A stretch of DNA of 64,000 bases from Armillaria gallica (GCA_037576215.1 JBANDB010000012.1:1-64000), one strand, 5' to 3'. Numbered from the stretch's first letter, positions 9,645 to 22,840 are shown. Numbers and translations: made by a program. Notes: generated from the letters alone by a model not told the origin.

Positions 9645-11479
9645 CTATTCTAACTTGATCCAACTAGATGTATCTGACTTTGCCAGTCTAAAGACGCGAA
9701 ACATGTTCGGAGAATACCCCTTCGGTGCACCGTACCGCAGTACAGAATGATTTCTGGCCTCCCTGTCCATATCAATTTCGAAGAGATCGTCCAACTCCTG
9801 GTTCCTCGTCGCCCTGAGAATATCCAGAAACGAGAAACTTTCGTCATCCCCATCCTTCAGTATACAAGCCAAGCCAACCGCGCCACTGACTGCCGTACAA
9901 GCTAGTGCGATACCATAAATTGTCCACAGTCTCTGTGCATCGTAGACCCACACCAGCTCATTCTGGGATACCGATGCGTTAACTGCCGTGGTATCCGTGC
10001 TGGAGGCGATCAACGCCACTGTAAAGTTCACAAGGAGCTTCTCTAGTCCCCCCTTAATATCCCCCGTGCTGGAACTGAACTGTTCCGTGTACTCGTTCAA
10101 CGTAAAGAGATTACTTGCAAGAATGCTTGTGCTGATATTCGAAACGCCCCTCACACCCTCGTGGAAAAATACTATGCTGCCGTCGAGCTGTTGGAAAAGC
10201 CAGTCTGTGATGGCATAGTAACTCGTGTAGTAGGCGAGCAAGGGAGTGTCAGCCGCATTTCCGGAAAGTTTGTTGCAGGATGTATTCCTGGAGTACCCGA
10301 AAGCCTCGTTGTATGATATGATGCTGGGGAGGATGGTAGCGGTATTGTTAAGGAATGATACTACAGCTTTTTGTGTGGTATTATATAGGGAACAGCGAGC
10401 CCCGCCAATGATTGTTTCAGCTCCGGAAGTATCTTGTGTACGCCACGCTATAGCGATGGCAGCTCCAGTATGATTGAGATAATGGTTGGCATTGTAAACC
10501 GAATCGGTTAAAGACCATGAAGGACTGCTCAGTTGAACAGTAGGCTGCGTAGGGTCTGATGCTTGGTCGACATCCCCATTACCAAGAATTTCATTTTTGC
10601 TGATATCGGAGCAAAGTAGGGCAGGCGCATGGTACTCGATGGTATAGTTGCACCCACCCTGACATCCTTCAGGTGGTTTCCATGTGATGAGCTCGTCAGA
10701 CTGGAATGCGCGTCCAAGAATTCGCTTCCACGCTGAAGAAGCTTTGACGGTGCAGTCCCCAAGCCCACCAAATCCAGATGTCCAACCCATACCCTCTTTT
10801 GATGTGTCGAAGAAGATTGAAGGGACATTTAGGACATCATTTCGTGGTGATGCTGAACCAATCATTAAAGAGTTGGGGGCAAAGATGGAGACAAGGGTAA
10901 ATCCTTGCACCGCTATAGCCATAATGATAATAGGAATGATTTTCCATGGTTTACTGCCACTGGAGAATGTAAGGCCAATAATTGGGCAAGGATTCGGTAG
11001 TCCGAATAAGTGGTTCAATTGGATGACTGTAAAAGGCCAGCGACGGATGAGTGACCACGTCTGTGGAAGTAGTAAATCTGATATTCTGAACTCGAAGATA
11101 AAGTTCTCACAAGCTGTGTAAGCGACAGTGAAAGCGATGCGGCACAAAGCCACTGAATAGATGTACTCAGTGCGTTTGAAGAATTCTTGATCCAAAACTG
11201 CTGTAACTGCTGTTGGACGTTCCGACCGTGCAAGAAAGACAGATAGACGTGATGCAGCAGAGCGGTGACTGCCGCGACAACTAGGAGTCCGACCATCATA
11301 AGTGGTGTACCGCTGTGGACTCGTGCCCTTGGTCGTGCAGCTCTCCTAGTAAACGGAAACAACCAGAAATAAGACCACGAAGAAGGGACATAAGAGTTGA
11401 TCGACCTTTGCTTGGGTGACTGTTTCTGTGATCTGAGGAAGGGGAGAAATTTCGCTGTCTCATGTTCTTGCTCTTCCAT
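9645..11479 (-). CDS. Fungal integral membrane glycoprotein, large extracellular loop
   Basis: There are two exons on the minus strand, 11479-11111 and 11060-9645, joined across a 50 nt intron (donor GTGAGA, acceptor CACAG) that keeps phase and gives 594 residues. The ATG at 11479 begins MEEQEHETAKF. Hydrophobic segments lie at about 60-83, 102-123, 164-183 and 501-523. Between the last two is a loop of about 320 residues with many N-glycosylation sequons (NYT, NHT, NTT, NNT, NTS, NIS, NFT, NAS) and several cysteines. The C-terminal cytosolic tail contains LRYGAPKG. This is the layout of a large uncharacterised family of ascomycete and basidiomycete membrane proteins with a GlnGlnPheTrp-like motif before TM2 (QLQQFW, 91-96). 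Role unknown; probably plasma membrane. It is apparently intact. Confidence 0.85.
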
Positions 11480-13739
11480 GATTTCACCGTCCGCCCGTGT
11501 TGGCAGTCAGGTAGAAACGAGTGCTTGGTTACGAAGGCCGTACTTTTATGTATATGTTGGGCGCTTATCAAGGACAAAAATGAAAACAGAAACTGTTCCA
11601 CTGCTAGGTGCCAAGCATCTAGCTTTAGCACCAATACAAAGAAATCACAGCATGTAGCCCATACACAGAAAAAATAGCCGAACGATTCCATACGATTAGG
11701 GCATCATTCGGGTTGTCTTCAATTTATCTGTATATTCTTCCCATCTGTGTTGGTATGGTGACTTGCGGCTTGCCTTATCGGAGTTTTGGATACATGGGCC
11801 GTACACGTAACCCTTGAAACAATGTCGAGTTCTGATGCTGTTATCCTACTTTCTGCATAGCCTAGTATTGATTCAGCCGCAATTCTCACAGCTGGCCTCT
11901 GCACTGCCTGACAATGTTGGGTCAGTTTGATGGAACAGCAGAACTGCGAGGCATCGACCATCAATTGACATGTGGAAGAATTGAAAGAGAACTGACATGT
12001 ACCTCCAGCTCCCGTTTCGCAGTTAACAACATTAAAAGACATTTGCTTAGCAAGCATTGATTCACAATCAGGCTCTTCCTTTTACCACCATCATCAACCT
12101 TACTGTCCAATCTTCTCCTCGCCATTCTGGTACCGACGCCCGGCCCGGTAGTGAGCGAAGGAGACGTGGATAGCAAGACATCGTACATGGTTTCTTAGGT
12201 TTGTTTGACCTGTGCGGAAATACATGCATGACATATAGGGCCGCGATTTTCGCGGATACCTGCTGTCCCCAGAGGGATGCATACAGATGTGGCAGGCGAC
12301 GTCACAGCTCCAAAGATATATGTTAAAGTCGGAATAAGTGCTCTACGACTCCATTGTTCCGGAAAGTCTAACTCGGTCAGGACAGCGCCGCAAATAATAA
12401 TTTTGGGAACTGGATGAAGGTGAAGGTGCTGAATTGTTCGCACCTCTACCTCGATTTTTTCTTGCGAAGGACATGATAGTATGTGTATCCCCCATCTGCA
12501 TTCTGTTTTCGCACACGTAATTAAGTGCATATAGTCAGGTATTCCGAATGCATGGAGAACAATCAAGGCAAAAGGATGTGCAGTTGATGTTTTCAATACA
12601 GGTGTGTCCTGTTACTCTTCTACTCAAAATTTCCTTCGAATTTTGCTAATAGTTTGATATAGGCTGATCCATCTGATTCCTGAACCGCCCATCGACTCAT
12701 CAGTGGTAATCGCCCACTATTGCGGCTCATGTTCTGAAGCCTTGACGCCTACCACAAAGGACATCACCGACACGAAAGAACAGGCAAATGTCGAGCCTAG
12801 CGATTGCGAGACGGCAGTCTTGCAAAGACATTTGCCCGATACCCATATGGGAACGGCATTGACGATTTTGGATAATTCGCCTCTTGGATCACATCTCGTT
12901 GATACAGCCGCTCGTCGTTTTTTTTTTCTGCGTGGGTCGTGGCTTTACAGCGACGGATGGGAGGCATAGGCGCCGGAAGAGTTGAGGGTAGCCATGGTTA
13001 CCGCGCGTGGTCACTAAATGCGAGGGAAAGTGTTGAGTAGGCAATACAGTATTCTGGAAGACAAGGCGTCAGAAAAGCTAAGGAGATCAGTGAAGATTCT
13101 CGACTAACCGTTCTCAGCAATGTTCACGAGGCAAAGTCTCTACAATGTTATTTTGAATTGAAAGATCCACTGCCAGTGTTCATCTGATCTGACAGGATAT
13201 GGAAGCTCCCATTTCTCAGAGTATTAGACTTCGTTTGTGATGGCTGACTTTGCTTGGCGAGAACGAAGTGAAGGGCCCGTCGGACCACAATCAATTGCCA
13301 GAGTGATATGAAATATGCGGAGATCGGTTGAGTAGCCAAGAGCTGTACATCTACACATCTTCGAACAGTCCATGTAGCCCTGCGGTAGAATCTGAGCGTC
13401 AATGAGGAACAATCCGTCCAGGTGGGAAAGAGGGATTTGCTATTTATCTCCATGAGCCCACTGAGAACGTATTCTTGGCCCTTGTCAGCATGGTTATCTC
13501 ATGCTAGGGAGAGTGCGACATTTTACATGACGGGCTTGAGGATGGAGAATGATGCCGATGTGGAAGTTCATCCCAAACCGTCGAGAGCATTCCTCCATTA
13601 TTATGCGGTGAAAGCCGATTTTGGAGTAGGGAAAATAACATCAAGTGATTGCTAGAACTGAGCCGATGGATCATTGACATATCATTTGATCTAACATGAG
13701 GATTGACTATCAGGATACTGCCGAGACTGTGTCCACCAT
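11480..13739. other. Gene-poor stretch
   Basis: No ORF here has recognisable domains. A 133-codon minus frame (12195-12596) is the longest, but its composition and neighbours give no support, and no splice-consistent extension was found. Confidence 0.5.
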
Positions 13740-13960
13740 ACTTACATCTGAAAGCTGGCTTCTCTGCTGTTGCATTTCCTCCTTGAGGCCAAGAACGACA
13801 TGATAACTTGATTATATGCGGGTAACGGGAGCGTTCTGTTACTCTTTAAGCGATGAGAGGAAAAGACAATAAAGATGCGCACTCGGTTCGAATGAGTGCT
13901 CCAAAGGTTGACGCTGATTTCTCTATGTGTATGTACCGTGTCGCAATAAGCATCCCCACA
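13740..13960 (+). repeat. Fragment resembling sequence between B' and A'
   Basis: The stretch around CTTACATCTG, CATGATAACTTGATTATATGCG and CGAATGAGTGCT...GACGCTGATTTCTC parallels 22840-23010 (CTTCACATCTG, CACGATAACCTGACTATATGCG, CAACGAGTGCCT...AAGTTGATTTCTC). It looks like a third, displaced piece of the subtelomeric unit. Confidence 0.5.
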
Positions 13961-16900
13961 GTCGAAAATGACGGCCTGAAGTTGATCTAAACGATCTTAG
14001 CCAGGCCAAGCAGCATCTAAATAGATACCTTCACACCGGACTCTTGTTCTACCTGCAAGCTATCTCAAAGTCCTGTCTAAACTCAAGGTCACAGTTGTTG
14101 ATGGGCAGGAGCGGTCATCGGTTCTCGATATGTCCTGACCGTAAACTCGAGAATAAATGCCATCAAGGCAATGTGAGCTATAATATTCGCATTCAGCAAA
14201 ATGAACGTCGCTAAGCATGGCAAAAAAACGTACCAGTGGCGTCCTCTAGGCGACGGTAGGAATTCATGCAAGTTTTCACGTATCTGGCACGGACAGAACG
14301 TCGGCGATGCAGCTGGCACGTTGCATCGGAAAGGTGGTGGTCGCATGAAGGCAAATGATCTGACTCTCGGGCCAGCTCCTTGTGCAGAGGAAAATTACGA
14401 AAAGCAGCCAAAATCACTTAAGAGTATCAAATGTCTAGGAGCACCAAAGGGCGTGCCTGAAATGCACAGACCAGGACAGTAATGGTATCCATTGTCAAGT
14501 ACGTCATGACGGAAATGAAGAGCCGAGCGGCCCGATCATTTCAGTAATTTCAGGGTCCGACGACTCTGATGCGTACCACCACTATCAAATCCTTGGAATA
14601 ACTCTGATGCTCCTCTAGCACATCGACTTCTCTCTATTTGCTGTAACAACGAATGCTTGCGCACCAACCCTTTCGAATAGCTGTGCGAGTCCACCTCAAA
14701 GCAGCTGTACGTTGATGAATCGACAGGCAAAGTCCGACAATCGGTTGCTGCCTATACAAACACATCGAACTTGAAGAGAGATATTGGCAAGGAGGCGCAA
14801 GGGAGAGTGCATGGGCCGCTCCTTCTGGATAATGCCGTGTTAGAAAGCAGGGGAAGGAAGATAGGGCGTACAACAATATTACTGGAGGTATGTGTTCCGC
14901 CTATTTTCGAGCCGTGAGCAATTCATGACAAAGCAGGTAGTGAAATATTTCCAAAGACGCGGGATGCAGTCCGTGAGAGGGAATGCAGAGATGTGTACGC
15001 CTAGAGTACAACGACGGGAGGGGTCCTCAATTATTCGTGCGTTTACTCAGCCATCTCTGAGCATATTGCTTATTCTTTTACAACTATTCGCCCTTGAGCA
15101 AATTTAAATTCCGCCTCACGTAGTGTTATCTAGTACGTCCTCGCTATGACTTTCTGTTTACCTTCTCACAGATGTGGAAGTAGCATCCCCGTGCGAATAT
15201 ATCTAGGATTGTGTTACCGTTGGAAACTTAACTGTACAGTGACGAGAAAATACAGAATCAAGATCCAGTCTTTACAGCAGGGGGTTTACCGACAGTTTGT
15301 GCATCTTTGCTTCTGCGACCAGTCCATATTCTCTTAATACGGCACAAACAGAGGATTTGATAAAACGTACCTTGTATTCGATGTACACGGCGAGCGGCGA
15401 CTTCGGCTGTAGTGAAATGACTCGAGGATCATCTTGGATACGTTCAATCGGTGCGCATTTATTAAATCTACGCGAATGGAGTCCTCTCTCAATACACAAA
15501 TACAGCCAGAACTGCGAAGCCATCCACCGCTCCCTATAACACAATTTCGACGCCAGACAATGGCCAAGAAGCAAAGAACAACACCGCGCTACACTACAGA
15601 TCTTTCACTGGTGCTCGTACGTGTTATGTCGTAATCCTTCCAATATCGTTTTACCAACCTTTTCGCAGGTTCTGAATACACCGGCAAAGATTCGACATCC
15701 ACAAATCTCTCGATTGCCGGAGAAGCCCACCATCATGACCACTCCCTACAGTCGTATCCAAAATATTGTACGAGGTTGGCCTGCCCTTCTGTTCGTCTCT
15801 TTGCTATTGCTAAAGCTGTTTTCAGTGCACTCAATTTCCTAAGCGCCTATGCCGTCAATGACGTAAAATCTTCTGGCGCATAAATCCAACAAGGGCCCCC
15901 TCCTTAACCACGCTAGTTCGAATGCCGATATCTTTGCTTGGCCCATGACACAAGCGATGCAGTCGACTGGTCTGCGCTTATGGACACGCCGGATGATCGC
16001 TTTACAAAACGCCTTTATATCAGTCCATCTCTAGCGTGCGGTATTGTTGTGTACTTAGGGCATTTCTATTCAGTCCCGTTGCGGCTCCATTATATTGTCA
16101 TGCATATTCCGTAAGTTTTACATCTTCTCGACTTGGAGTATTCTCTGATGTTAACTTGCCTTTGTTCAGACGTGGGCATCCGTGCTTTATTTCTTCGCCG
16201 GATTATGGGGATGAATTGATGTACCGGCTTTAATATCACGTCTGTGTGAATAATAGCCGCTTTCAACAAGAAGTCATATCATTAGGGTCCTGGAACGCGG
16301 TGGTGGCACTGCGTTGTCCTCCGTATCACTCTCAGAAGGATTAGGTCATTTTTCTTAGTTTGACGTGGCGACATGTACAACATCCATTCTGGACGACGTC
16401 TGCCGTAAGTGCTTCACCCTTCTCTGAGGAACTATTCATGTCTGATGCCGATACAGTTAAGAATCATCATAGTGACTCTGTGTATGCCCATCTACTATCC
16501 ATACGATATCGTCAGGGTTTGAATATTTGAAGACGCCTTACCGTCAGTGACATCACCAGGTTCAAGTCAGTTTTTGAGGATCCTTGACCTTGATTGGAAG
16601 ACTGCAGAGGTCTGCAAGGAACCACTATCCGGGCTTCGACTGGGCAAGGGTGGCCGCGGGCCGGACATCCGAAATCTAAGAGCTGAACCGTAACACAGCG
16701 CTTCACCTCTGTATCACCATTAAGGACAGCGGTGACGACTTGCGACCGTCACGCGTCATGAACACCACGCCAATCGAGCTTCAAACGGGACTTACTTCTT
16801 CGAGTTTTCGTCTAGCACGACAACGGCCTTACAGAAAGTCGTGAGCGCAGAACCTTCATATTCTGGTATGCTGGTCCTTCATTTGATGGCAAGTGCTCAT

Positions 16901-19673
16901 CAATCTATTTTGTACAGTCAAAAGAAACCCATAGACTAGTTCTAATCCATCCATCTTGTGAGTAATCATTAATCATTCGTTATCGTGACCTCCTTCGTAA
17001 CAAAGTTGCAAAGATATACAGATTGAAGGCTTTGTTTGAAGTCGGTAGCACGGTTTCTCATTCGAATATGGTACGTATTTTCCTTTTCATCTACATATAT
17101 CACTTAACGTTGAACAGATTACCTCCCCTCCGATGTGCATACAACTAGGTCACGATCATGTACAAGGCTTCTAAGAGTCACCATTTATGGCCTACGGAGC
17201 GGACTGGAAAGTTGATGACGTAGGAATTTTGGAGGCCTCCGACTAGTACGCGTGTGCTCTTTTTGTCTAAACAATCCTTCATCCTAGCGTTAGAATTTTC
17301 TCGCGAATCACGATATTTGTTGCATCTCTTCCAGAACCGTTTCGGACCATCAACCCCGTTTTGTTCGCCAGTCAATGCAATACTCGCTTTCAGCCATGAT
17401 GTCAATTTCCAATGCGCTCCAGGTCATTTTGTACATTCAAGTCCAAGACACCGACACAATGCTATGTTCGCGCGCCACGCAAGAACGTGGGAACCATTCT
17501 CTGACCAGCTTGTAACGACATTGGTAAATGATCTCTTCGATCTAGCATGCCGATTGAAGATTGAATTCAGCTTACATCGCAGATGTGCACAGCTCAGGTA
17601 AAGATCCATTCGATACTGAGTGGTGTGTGTATTGTATGCCATTGTTCTTATTTGACGTAACCTTGTTAAGGTCCTGGTTGCCGCCTGTCTTTGCGAATAC
17701 CAGAGAAACAAGGACATGTGCACGCGTTGATCAAGGTGCGGTATTGCTATTGAATGCTCCGATACGGTGACTAAAACTTATCATGAAGGCCCATCGTCGA
17801 GCGACAGGATCCTGGAAAGCTAAAGCGTTCTGATCACTTAGTGGTTCGTAGCCTGCTCGAATAGCTACTGAGAGCACTAGGGTGCCAGAGGACGATCAAT
17901 GTTGAGCAACTTGAGCTGCATCCGCTTTAGAAAAAGACGTGTAGGACAATATTCCGACCATGGGCAGTCAATTCGAACATATAGATGAATGAATGAAAAC
18001 GAAATTCTACAGCACGTCCAGCCACGCAAGGAAGAATGGTTTTCGTCGGTTCATGTGCTGTTGTAAGGTCCAATTGTTTGATACCCATCGCGGACGACTG
18101 ATTGAGTTAGTCGGCGCTTATTTTTAGGGTGGGTGTATCCTGTAAGTCGAGCGTAATCACCTTCGGCAGCTTGCCTTGTTAATCTGACCGATATTCTTTT
18201 TCTAGATATTGTTATTCATGCTCAGAGGAACAAGGGAGTCGGTGACTCCGAAGTATCTGCGTTAATTCCCTCACGGACGCAAATGCGATGTCCAAAGGTA
18301 TGCTCCTGGCATCTGAAACCTTCATGGTGGGTTTCTGATAGCTATTCATGACAGTCCGAGATTAATCAAGTGCATAGGGTCCAGACTGTATGTTGTCCTA
18401 CGAAGGACTGACCCCAGTAGATCCCGGCTTGTTACGGCGATTTCCCTGCATCATCTTTAGATGACCGTAAGCGCCCGTGTTTGTTGACGAACCATTCAGT
18501 TCTGATGCTGCCGTAGTGTCTGTACACGTCGACCATCTTTCCTCCAACAACATTGTCAACACGAATAACAGCGAAAATTTCTGCACGCCTTTGCTACCCA
18601 CGATGACAGAGGTTTGAGATAATCCACTTTTGCGCCAAATCGATTCGTGCCAAACATTCGGGCGCCATAACCCAACACCACCGAGATCGTACTCACTACC
18701 TCCACGGCGCGTGTAGCTCCGCGCACAAAGAAAAGCCACAGTTCATATCCGACTCGCTGGTTTAGTGCTGTGCATCGTCATAGATCACCTACTACATTTG
18801 CAGTGCTTCGAATTCTGGTCCGGTGGGCTTGCGAAGTCATCTCAGCATTTACTTTGTTATCTCGAGGTTACTGTGGTGAACGTCATTTTACGGCATCCGT
18901 CAGCGACCTATGCGAGAATCAGTCAACCTCGCCTCATCCCAGAACAGTTGCTTTCGATCTGGCTTCTTCATTACGGTCCTGCGCCATCATACCTGAGCCA
19001 TGACTGCTTTTCCCTCGTCAACGTTGTATTTCTCCCTATGTTGTACTCCTAGTCGAACTATCGGACTCGGGCCACCATCCGTTACCGACCATACACCACC
19101 TTTCGCTGACGCCTTTGGTCAGCACAATTACGAGCGTACAGCGAAGTCACAGGGCTGTATTGGTTGCAGGCGTGTACGTTAATATAACAAGTGATAATGG
19201 ATCTCTGTGCACATGATACGGCAGCTATCAGAAATGCGCATTCCTCCCTTGAAGCGCTGCCACCCAAGTACGGCCATCAACAAGTTACTGCCATAATTTA
19301 CGGTATCGCTCGAATCGCTTCGTGTTCGATACGTATACGGATTACGGCGCGTAGGCCTATTGTCAGGGGCTTAAAGGCGTGATCTATCATGTGATGACTA
19401 TATATCCTGTCAAATTCCAGGCGCTCATGCCTTGACTAGTGACTCGTTATCCATCTGACTGACAGTCCGATTGAAGGATGATACGAATGGATGAGGATGA
19501 TGGTACGTATTGATTTCCTTTGTTTTGCTCGTATGCCCCAACTGAGGAAAGTCTGCAGTCGAAGGCTACCGATTCATGGTCGCTACAAAAAAGAAAAACC
19601 GCACAAGCCTGCGTGACAGGCCGTACATAGTAGTATCAGTAAGTATGTCATAAAGCAGCAAAGGAACACTTGA
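13961..19673. other. Near-empty 5.7 kb with isolated exon-like remnants
   Basis: There is no intact gene. A plus-strand exon-like frame at about 15669-15881, directly after a TTTTCGCAG acceptor, ends in FAIAKAVFSALNFLSAYAV and looks like a hydrophobic C-terminus. Around 16036-16230 two hydrophobic pieces flank a good GTAAGT...TTCAG intron but soon hit stops. A 113-codon minus frame at 18398-18739 contains LGGVGLWRPNVWHES but has no recognised family. These are best read as remains of dead genes. Confidence 0.4.
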
Positions 19674-19703
19674 TACCATCTCTACTATGCAAAACTCCCC
19701 GAG

Positions 19704-21344
19704 GTGACAATCTCCGCCCGCACTGAGATCGACCAAGCGGAGGAGATCATCGTTCCATTACAACGGACCTACACCGGCAGAAAACCTGTGATATCAGCCT
19801 CCCTCGCCGATACTCCCTGCGCTAAGTTCGGTGTCCCGCGCCTCTTAGACCGACTCAACGCCCTCCTCGGAACATCGTACACCATGAACACGCCATCCTT
19901 ATCCTCCCTTCTTGAAGATTGCATCACGAAGGAATATGACTTTGGTACTGCCTACAGCCGTCTTCGTGCAGTGTGGTACATTGAGGACTGGAATACCGTC
20001 CGGGATGAACTATGTGGTTGTGAGGCTGAGGACCAGGAGAAGCGACGAAATGCGGTGTCCGAAAACAGAAATGTCGATCCACACACGTTTCCTTGGCGTG
20101 TCTGGGATCTGTACGGAAATCGTGTCGTACCAATGTGGACTACTGGCGAACCATATCCACATCCGATATCACATGCTTGGGTGGACGAGAATGATCGTGT
20201 GGATGTGTGGACGCCCATCAATGGACGCGAATGGCCCGTGCCTATTCCGAAGGATGCCAACCTCAATCTTATCCGCATCGAGATGCTAAACAGGGGCTTG
20301 GAGTATGTGTGGTTGGATGTGCTCTGTTTAAGGCAGAAAGGAGGGCCGAGGGAGGATCTGCGTGCGGAGGAGTGGAAGCTGGATGTGCCCATCATTGGAT
20401 CGATCTATCGCTGGCACAAGGTGTACTGTTACCTGAGTGGGCTGGGGCGGCCTCTTCGTGTGACAGAGGACTATTTTGACAGTGACCGTTGCTGGTTTAA
20501 TCGTGCCTGGACGCTGCAGGAGATCGGATTTGACGGTTATGAAATTTGCGGAGTTACTCCTAATGGCCCACTGGACGCGAAGGCAGACGAGGACGATAAC
20601 TATGACACTGAGGTTCTGACAACATTTCACCAGAAGCTGCAAGGCCTAAAACGCTCCCGGCTCCAAACATTTGACGTGCTGGAGGAGATGCGGCGCCGGG
20701 TGTCGACGAACCCGGTGGATAAGATTGCGGGGATGGCGATCCTTCTGAGCTCAGACACAATACCAGCGTACTACGAGAGCCAGTCCCTCGAGGATGCATG
20801 GACAGCCTTCATGAATATGACTGGTGTCCATACGCGGGGCGATCTATTCTTTTTTTATCCTGAACCAGGAAATGCCGGTGCAAAATGGCGACCGTCATGG
20901 AACCAAGTCATGGAGAATTCTCTGTCTGAGCATAAACAGGGGGACTATGCGGGCATTTGGAAGCATACAGCGGCTGATGTTGATCGATGTCAGGGGTTCT
21001 GCATTGAAAACGGATTTGCGCGGGGGTTGGCTGTATTAGGCTCGCCAGGAACACATAGATATGGGGAGTTAGTTGTTGAAGACATGCACAGGATACAGCC
21101 TGTGTTCAACATTACTGCAACGCACCAGTACCCTATACCCGAAGATACATACACACTGATCGGTCCCAAGGAAAACTCTTATATATATAGGCACATCGAG
21201 CAGCGCTGGGTACAGTGGGTGGTCGGGCGAAGACTGTCGGATGAGAGCTTCGAGAAACTGTCAGTGCTGACAATGGCCGGAGACGTGGCAAGAAGAATGT
21301 TGGATGTCACAGGTGGAAAAGAGCGAGTTAATATTCTAGTATAA
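19704..21344 (+). CDS. HET-domain (heterokaryon incompatibility) protein
   Basis: The open frame is 546 codons. The basidiomycete HET hallmarks are clear: RVWDLYGNRVVP at 132-143, ISHAWV at 155-160, PINGREWPVPIPKDANL at 171-187, YVWLDVLCLRQ at 201-211 and WFNRAWTLQE at 264-273. HET domains are TIR-like and act in allorecognition and programmed cell death in filamentous fungi; this subfamily in mushrooms is large and its partners are unknown. The start is uncertain. The frame opens at 19674 with no ATG before residue 61, yet the residues before that (TYTGRKPV, LADTPCAKFGV) are typical of the family. An ATG at 19687 is one base out of frame, just before a run of four C. Either a missed 5' exon or a 1-nt deletion explains this. 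Confidence 0.88.
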   Translation: MTISARTEIDQAEEIIVPLQRTYTGRKPVISASLADTPCAKFGVPRLLDRLNALLGTSYTMNTPSLSSLLEDCITKEYDFGTAYSRLRAVWYIEDWNTVRDELCGCEAEDQEKRRNAVSENRNVDPHTFPWRVWDLYGNRVVPMWTTGEPYPHPISHAWVDENDRVDVWTPINGREWPVPIPKDANLNLIRIEMLNRGLEYVWLDVLCLRQKGGPREDLRAEEWKLDVPIIGSIYRWHKVYCYLSGLGRPLRVTEDYFDSDRCWFNRAWTLQEIGFDGYEICGVTPNGPLDAKADEDDNYDTEVLTTFHQKLQGLKRSRLQTFDVLEEMRRRVSTNPVDKIAGMAILLSSDTIPAYYESQSLEDAWTAFMNMTGVHTRGDLFFFYPEPGNAGAKWRPSWNQVMENSLSEHKQGDYAGIWKHTAADVDRCQGFCIENGFARGLAVLGSPGTHRYGELVVEDMHRIQPVFNITATHQYPIPEDTYTLIGPKENSYIYRHIEQRWVQWVVGRRLSDESFEKLSVLTMAGDVARRMLDVTGGKERVNILV

Positions 21345-21499
21345 TGTGGGTACACACTTTGTGGTCTTCTTCACGAGTCCATATTCCCGACTCGAACAGC
21401 TATTGAATCCATCACTAGGTTCCCAGTTCTACATTCATCCTAGCTCTTTGCTGGAATAGACGATTACACAGGACCATTTTTGTAGATCACTAGCAATCC

Positions 21500-22840
21500 A
21501 GTCCATTGTAGAATACCAACAGAAAAGCTATGAGACACATTCTTATCCTTCATTGGTCGAAAGTTGGCGTAGAAGTTCAGATTCAAAGTTTTTCGTCGGC
21601 GAGAGCTTTCGGCAGCCTATTCTTCTTTCATTCAAGAGCGAAGTCATTGAGATGAGTCAAGATGAGTGATCTGCAAGAACGAGAGATGAGAATTTGACAG
21701 AAATACCTAACGCGAGGATCAGATCTCAGCTAGATTTTAAGGAGAGTGTATACGTATCGACGAGCAGACTGTATGTGTCTATTGGCACTCGCTGTTATTC
21801 TAAACTAAACGGCATGAAAACAACACAAATTCGTTCTCCTTCCAAGTTACTGACTTTTCGTTCCCTTCTGCAGGCTTCCCGCATCTGTGGACAAGGGAAA
21901 CCTACGCGAGGTAGACAACATGGCATAGGAACGACACAGAAGGCAGGGTTTCCCGGCATCTAACGCGGGTATTACCGTTATTAATCAAGACCACATAGAA
22001 GAGAGGCATACCTTCGAAATGAGAGATAGAGCAAGTAGAGTCGCACGGACTGAATACACTAGAACATATCCCGGGGTAGGAATAGTACATGCCTCCAGTG
22101 AGCTGGATATTGATGTAACGCTGGAGTGCGTACACAGAGCCACGGCATCAAGAGCGGCAAATGGAGTAGCCAATTCTGAAATGATCATGACGAAAGAACG
22201 GAAGGGTCGAAATGGAGAACCCATACTCTTTGCTGCTCCATTCCACCCAGATGGATTTTCTGTGAAATCGGAGGGATCACCGCTTCATATCGGAGATGGC
22301 ACGACTTTTAGATGACACTCTGGTATACCACACACAGAAAGGAGGCAGAGATTGAGCGCTGAGCGCTTAGACTACTGCAAAACTGAGCGTGCACACGAGC
22401 AAAGAAAGGGTCGCATTCCTGTAGCATGGCGGTTGAGCCGAACTCGGAAAGTCCGTCCTCGTTACGGATCGTACTAGGTATCAGTAGGCTGATGGGAAAA
22501 AACCTTCCCTACATAGCATCCATGAGCAGCTTCTTTCGTATCTTCCAGAAATCTTATTCTTCACTGGCGACACGTTGGCGCGACAGTGTCAAGGATGTTG
22601 AAGGTCAAAAATGACGCATTACCATACGTTTGTTTCTGAGCTGCTGACGTGCCCGTTTTGCTTTGCAATCAAAAGCGCAAAAAACCGGTGTATTGAGCAG
22701 CAACGCAGTGCTACATAGTGATATCATGTGCAGCTACATAGACAAGCGTCAAGTCGAGATGGCTAAGGCAAGAATAAGACATCGGGAATGCGAAAGAGGC
22801 ATGTGTGATGTACGTACGCCGGAAAGTACCTCGGAACTTC
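21500..22840 (+). repeat. Subtelomeric duplicated block B' (right copy)
   Basis: This is the counterpart of 4920-6110 in direct orientation, starting about 150 bases after the HET stop codon. It contains a 98-codon frame (22019-22315) and overlapping minus frames, none conserved in the left copy. It is followed at 22840-23010 by sequence that reappears at 13740-13960 and then, from about 23575, by block A'. Confidence 0.8.

Noticed and set aside
19912..20642. Several overlapping ORFs on both strands within the HET gene
   Set aside because: The 546-codon frame contains all HET motifs; the others are shadows.
22019..22315. 98-codon plus ORF in block B'
   Set aside because: The left counterpart at about 5460-5640 has several stops in the same frame, so coding is not supported.
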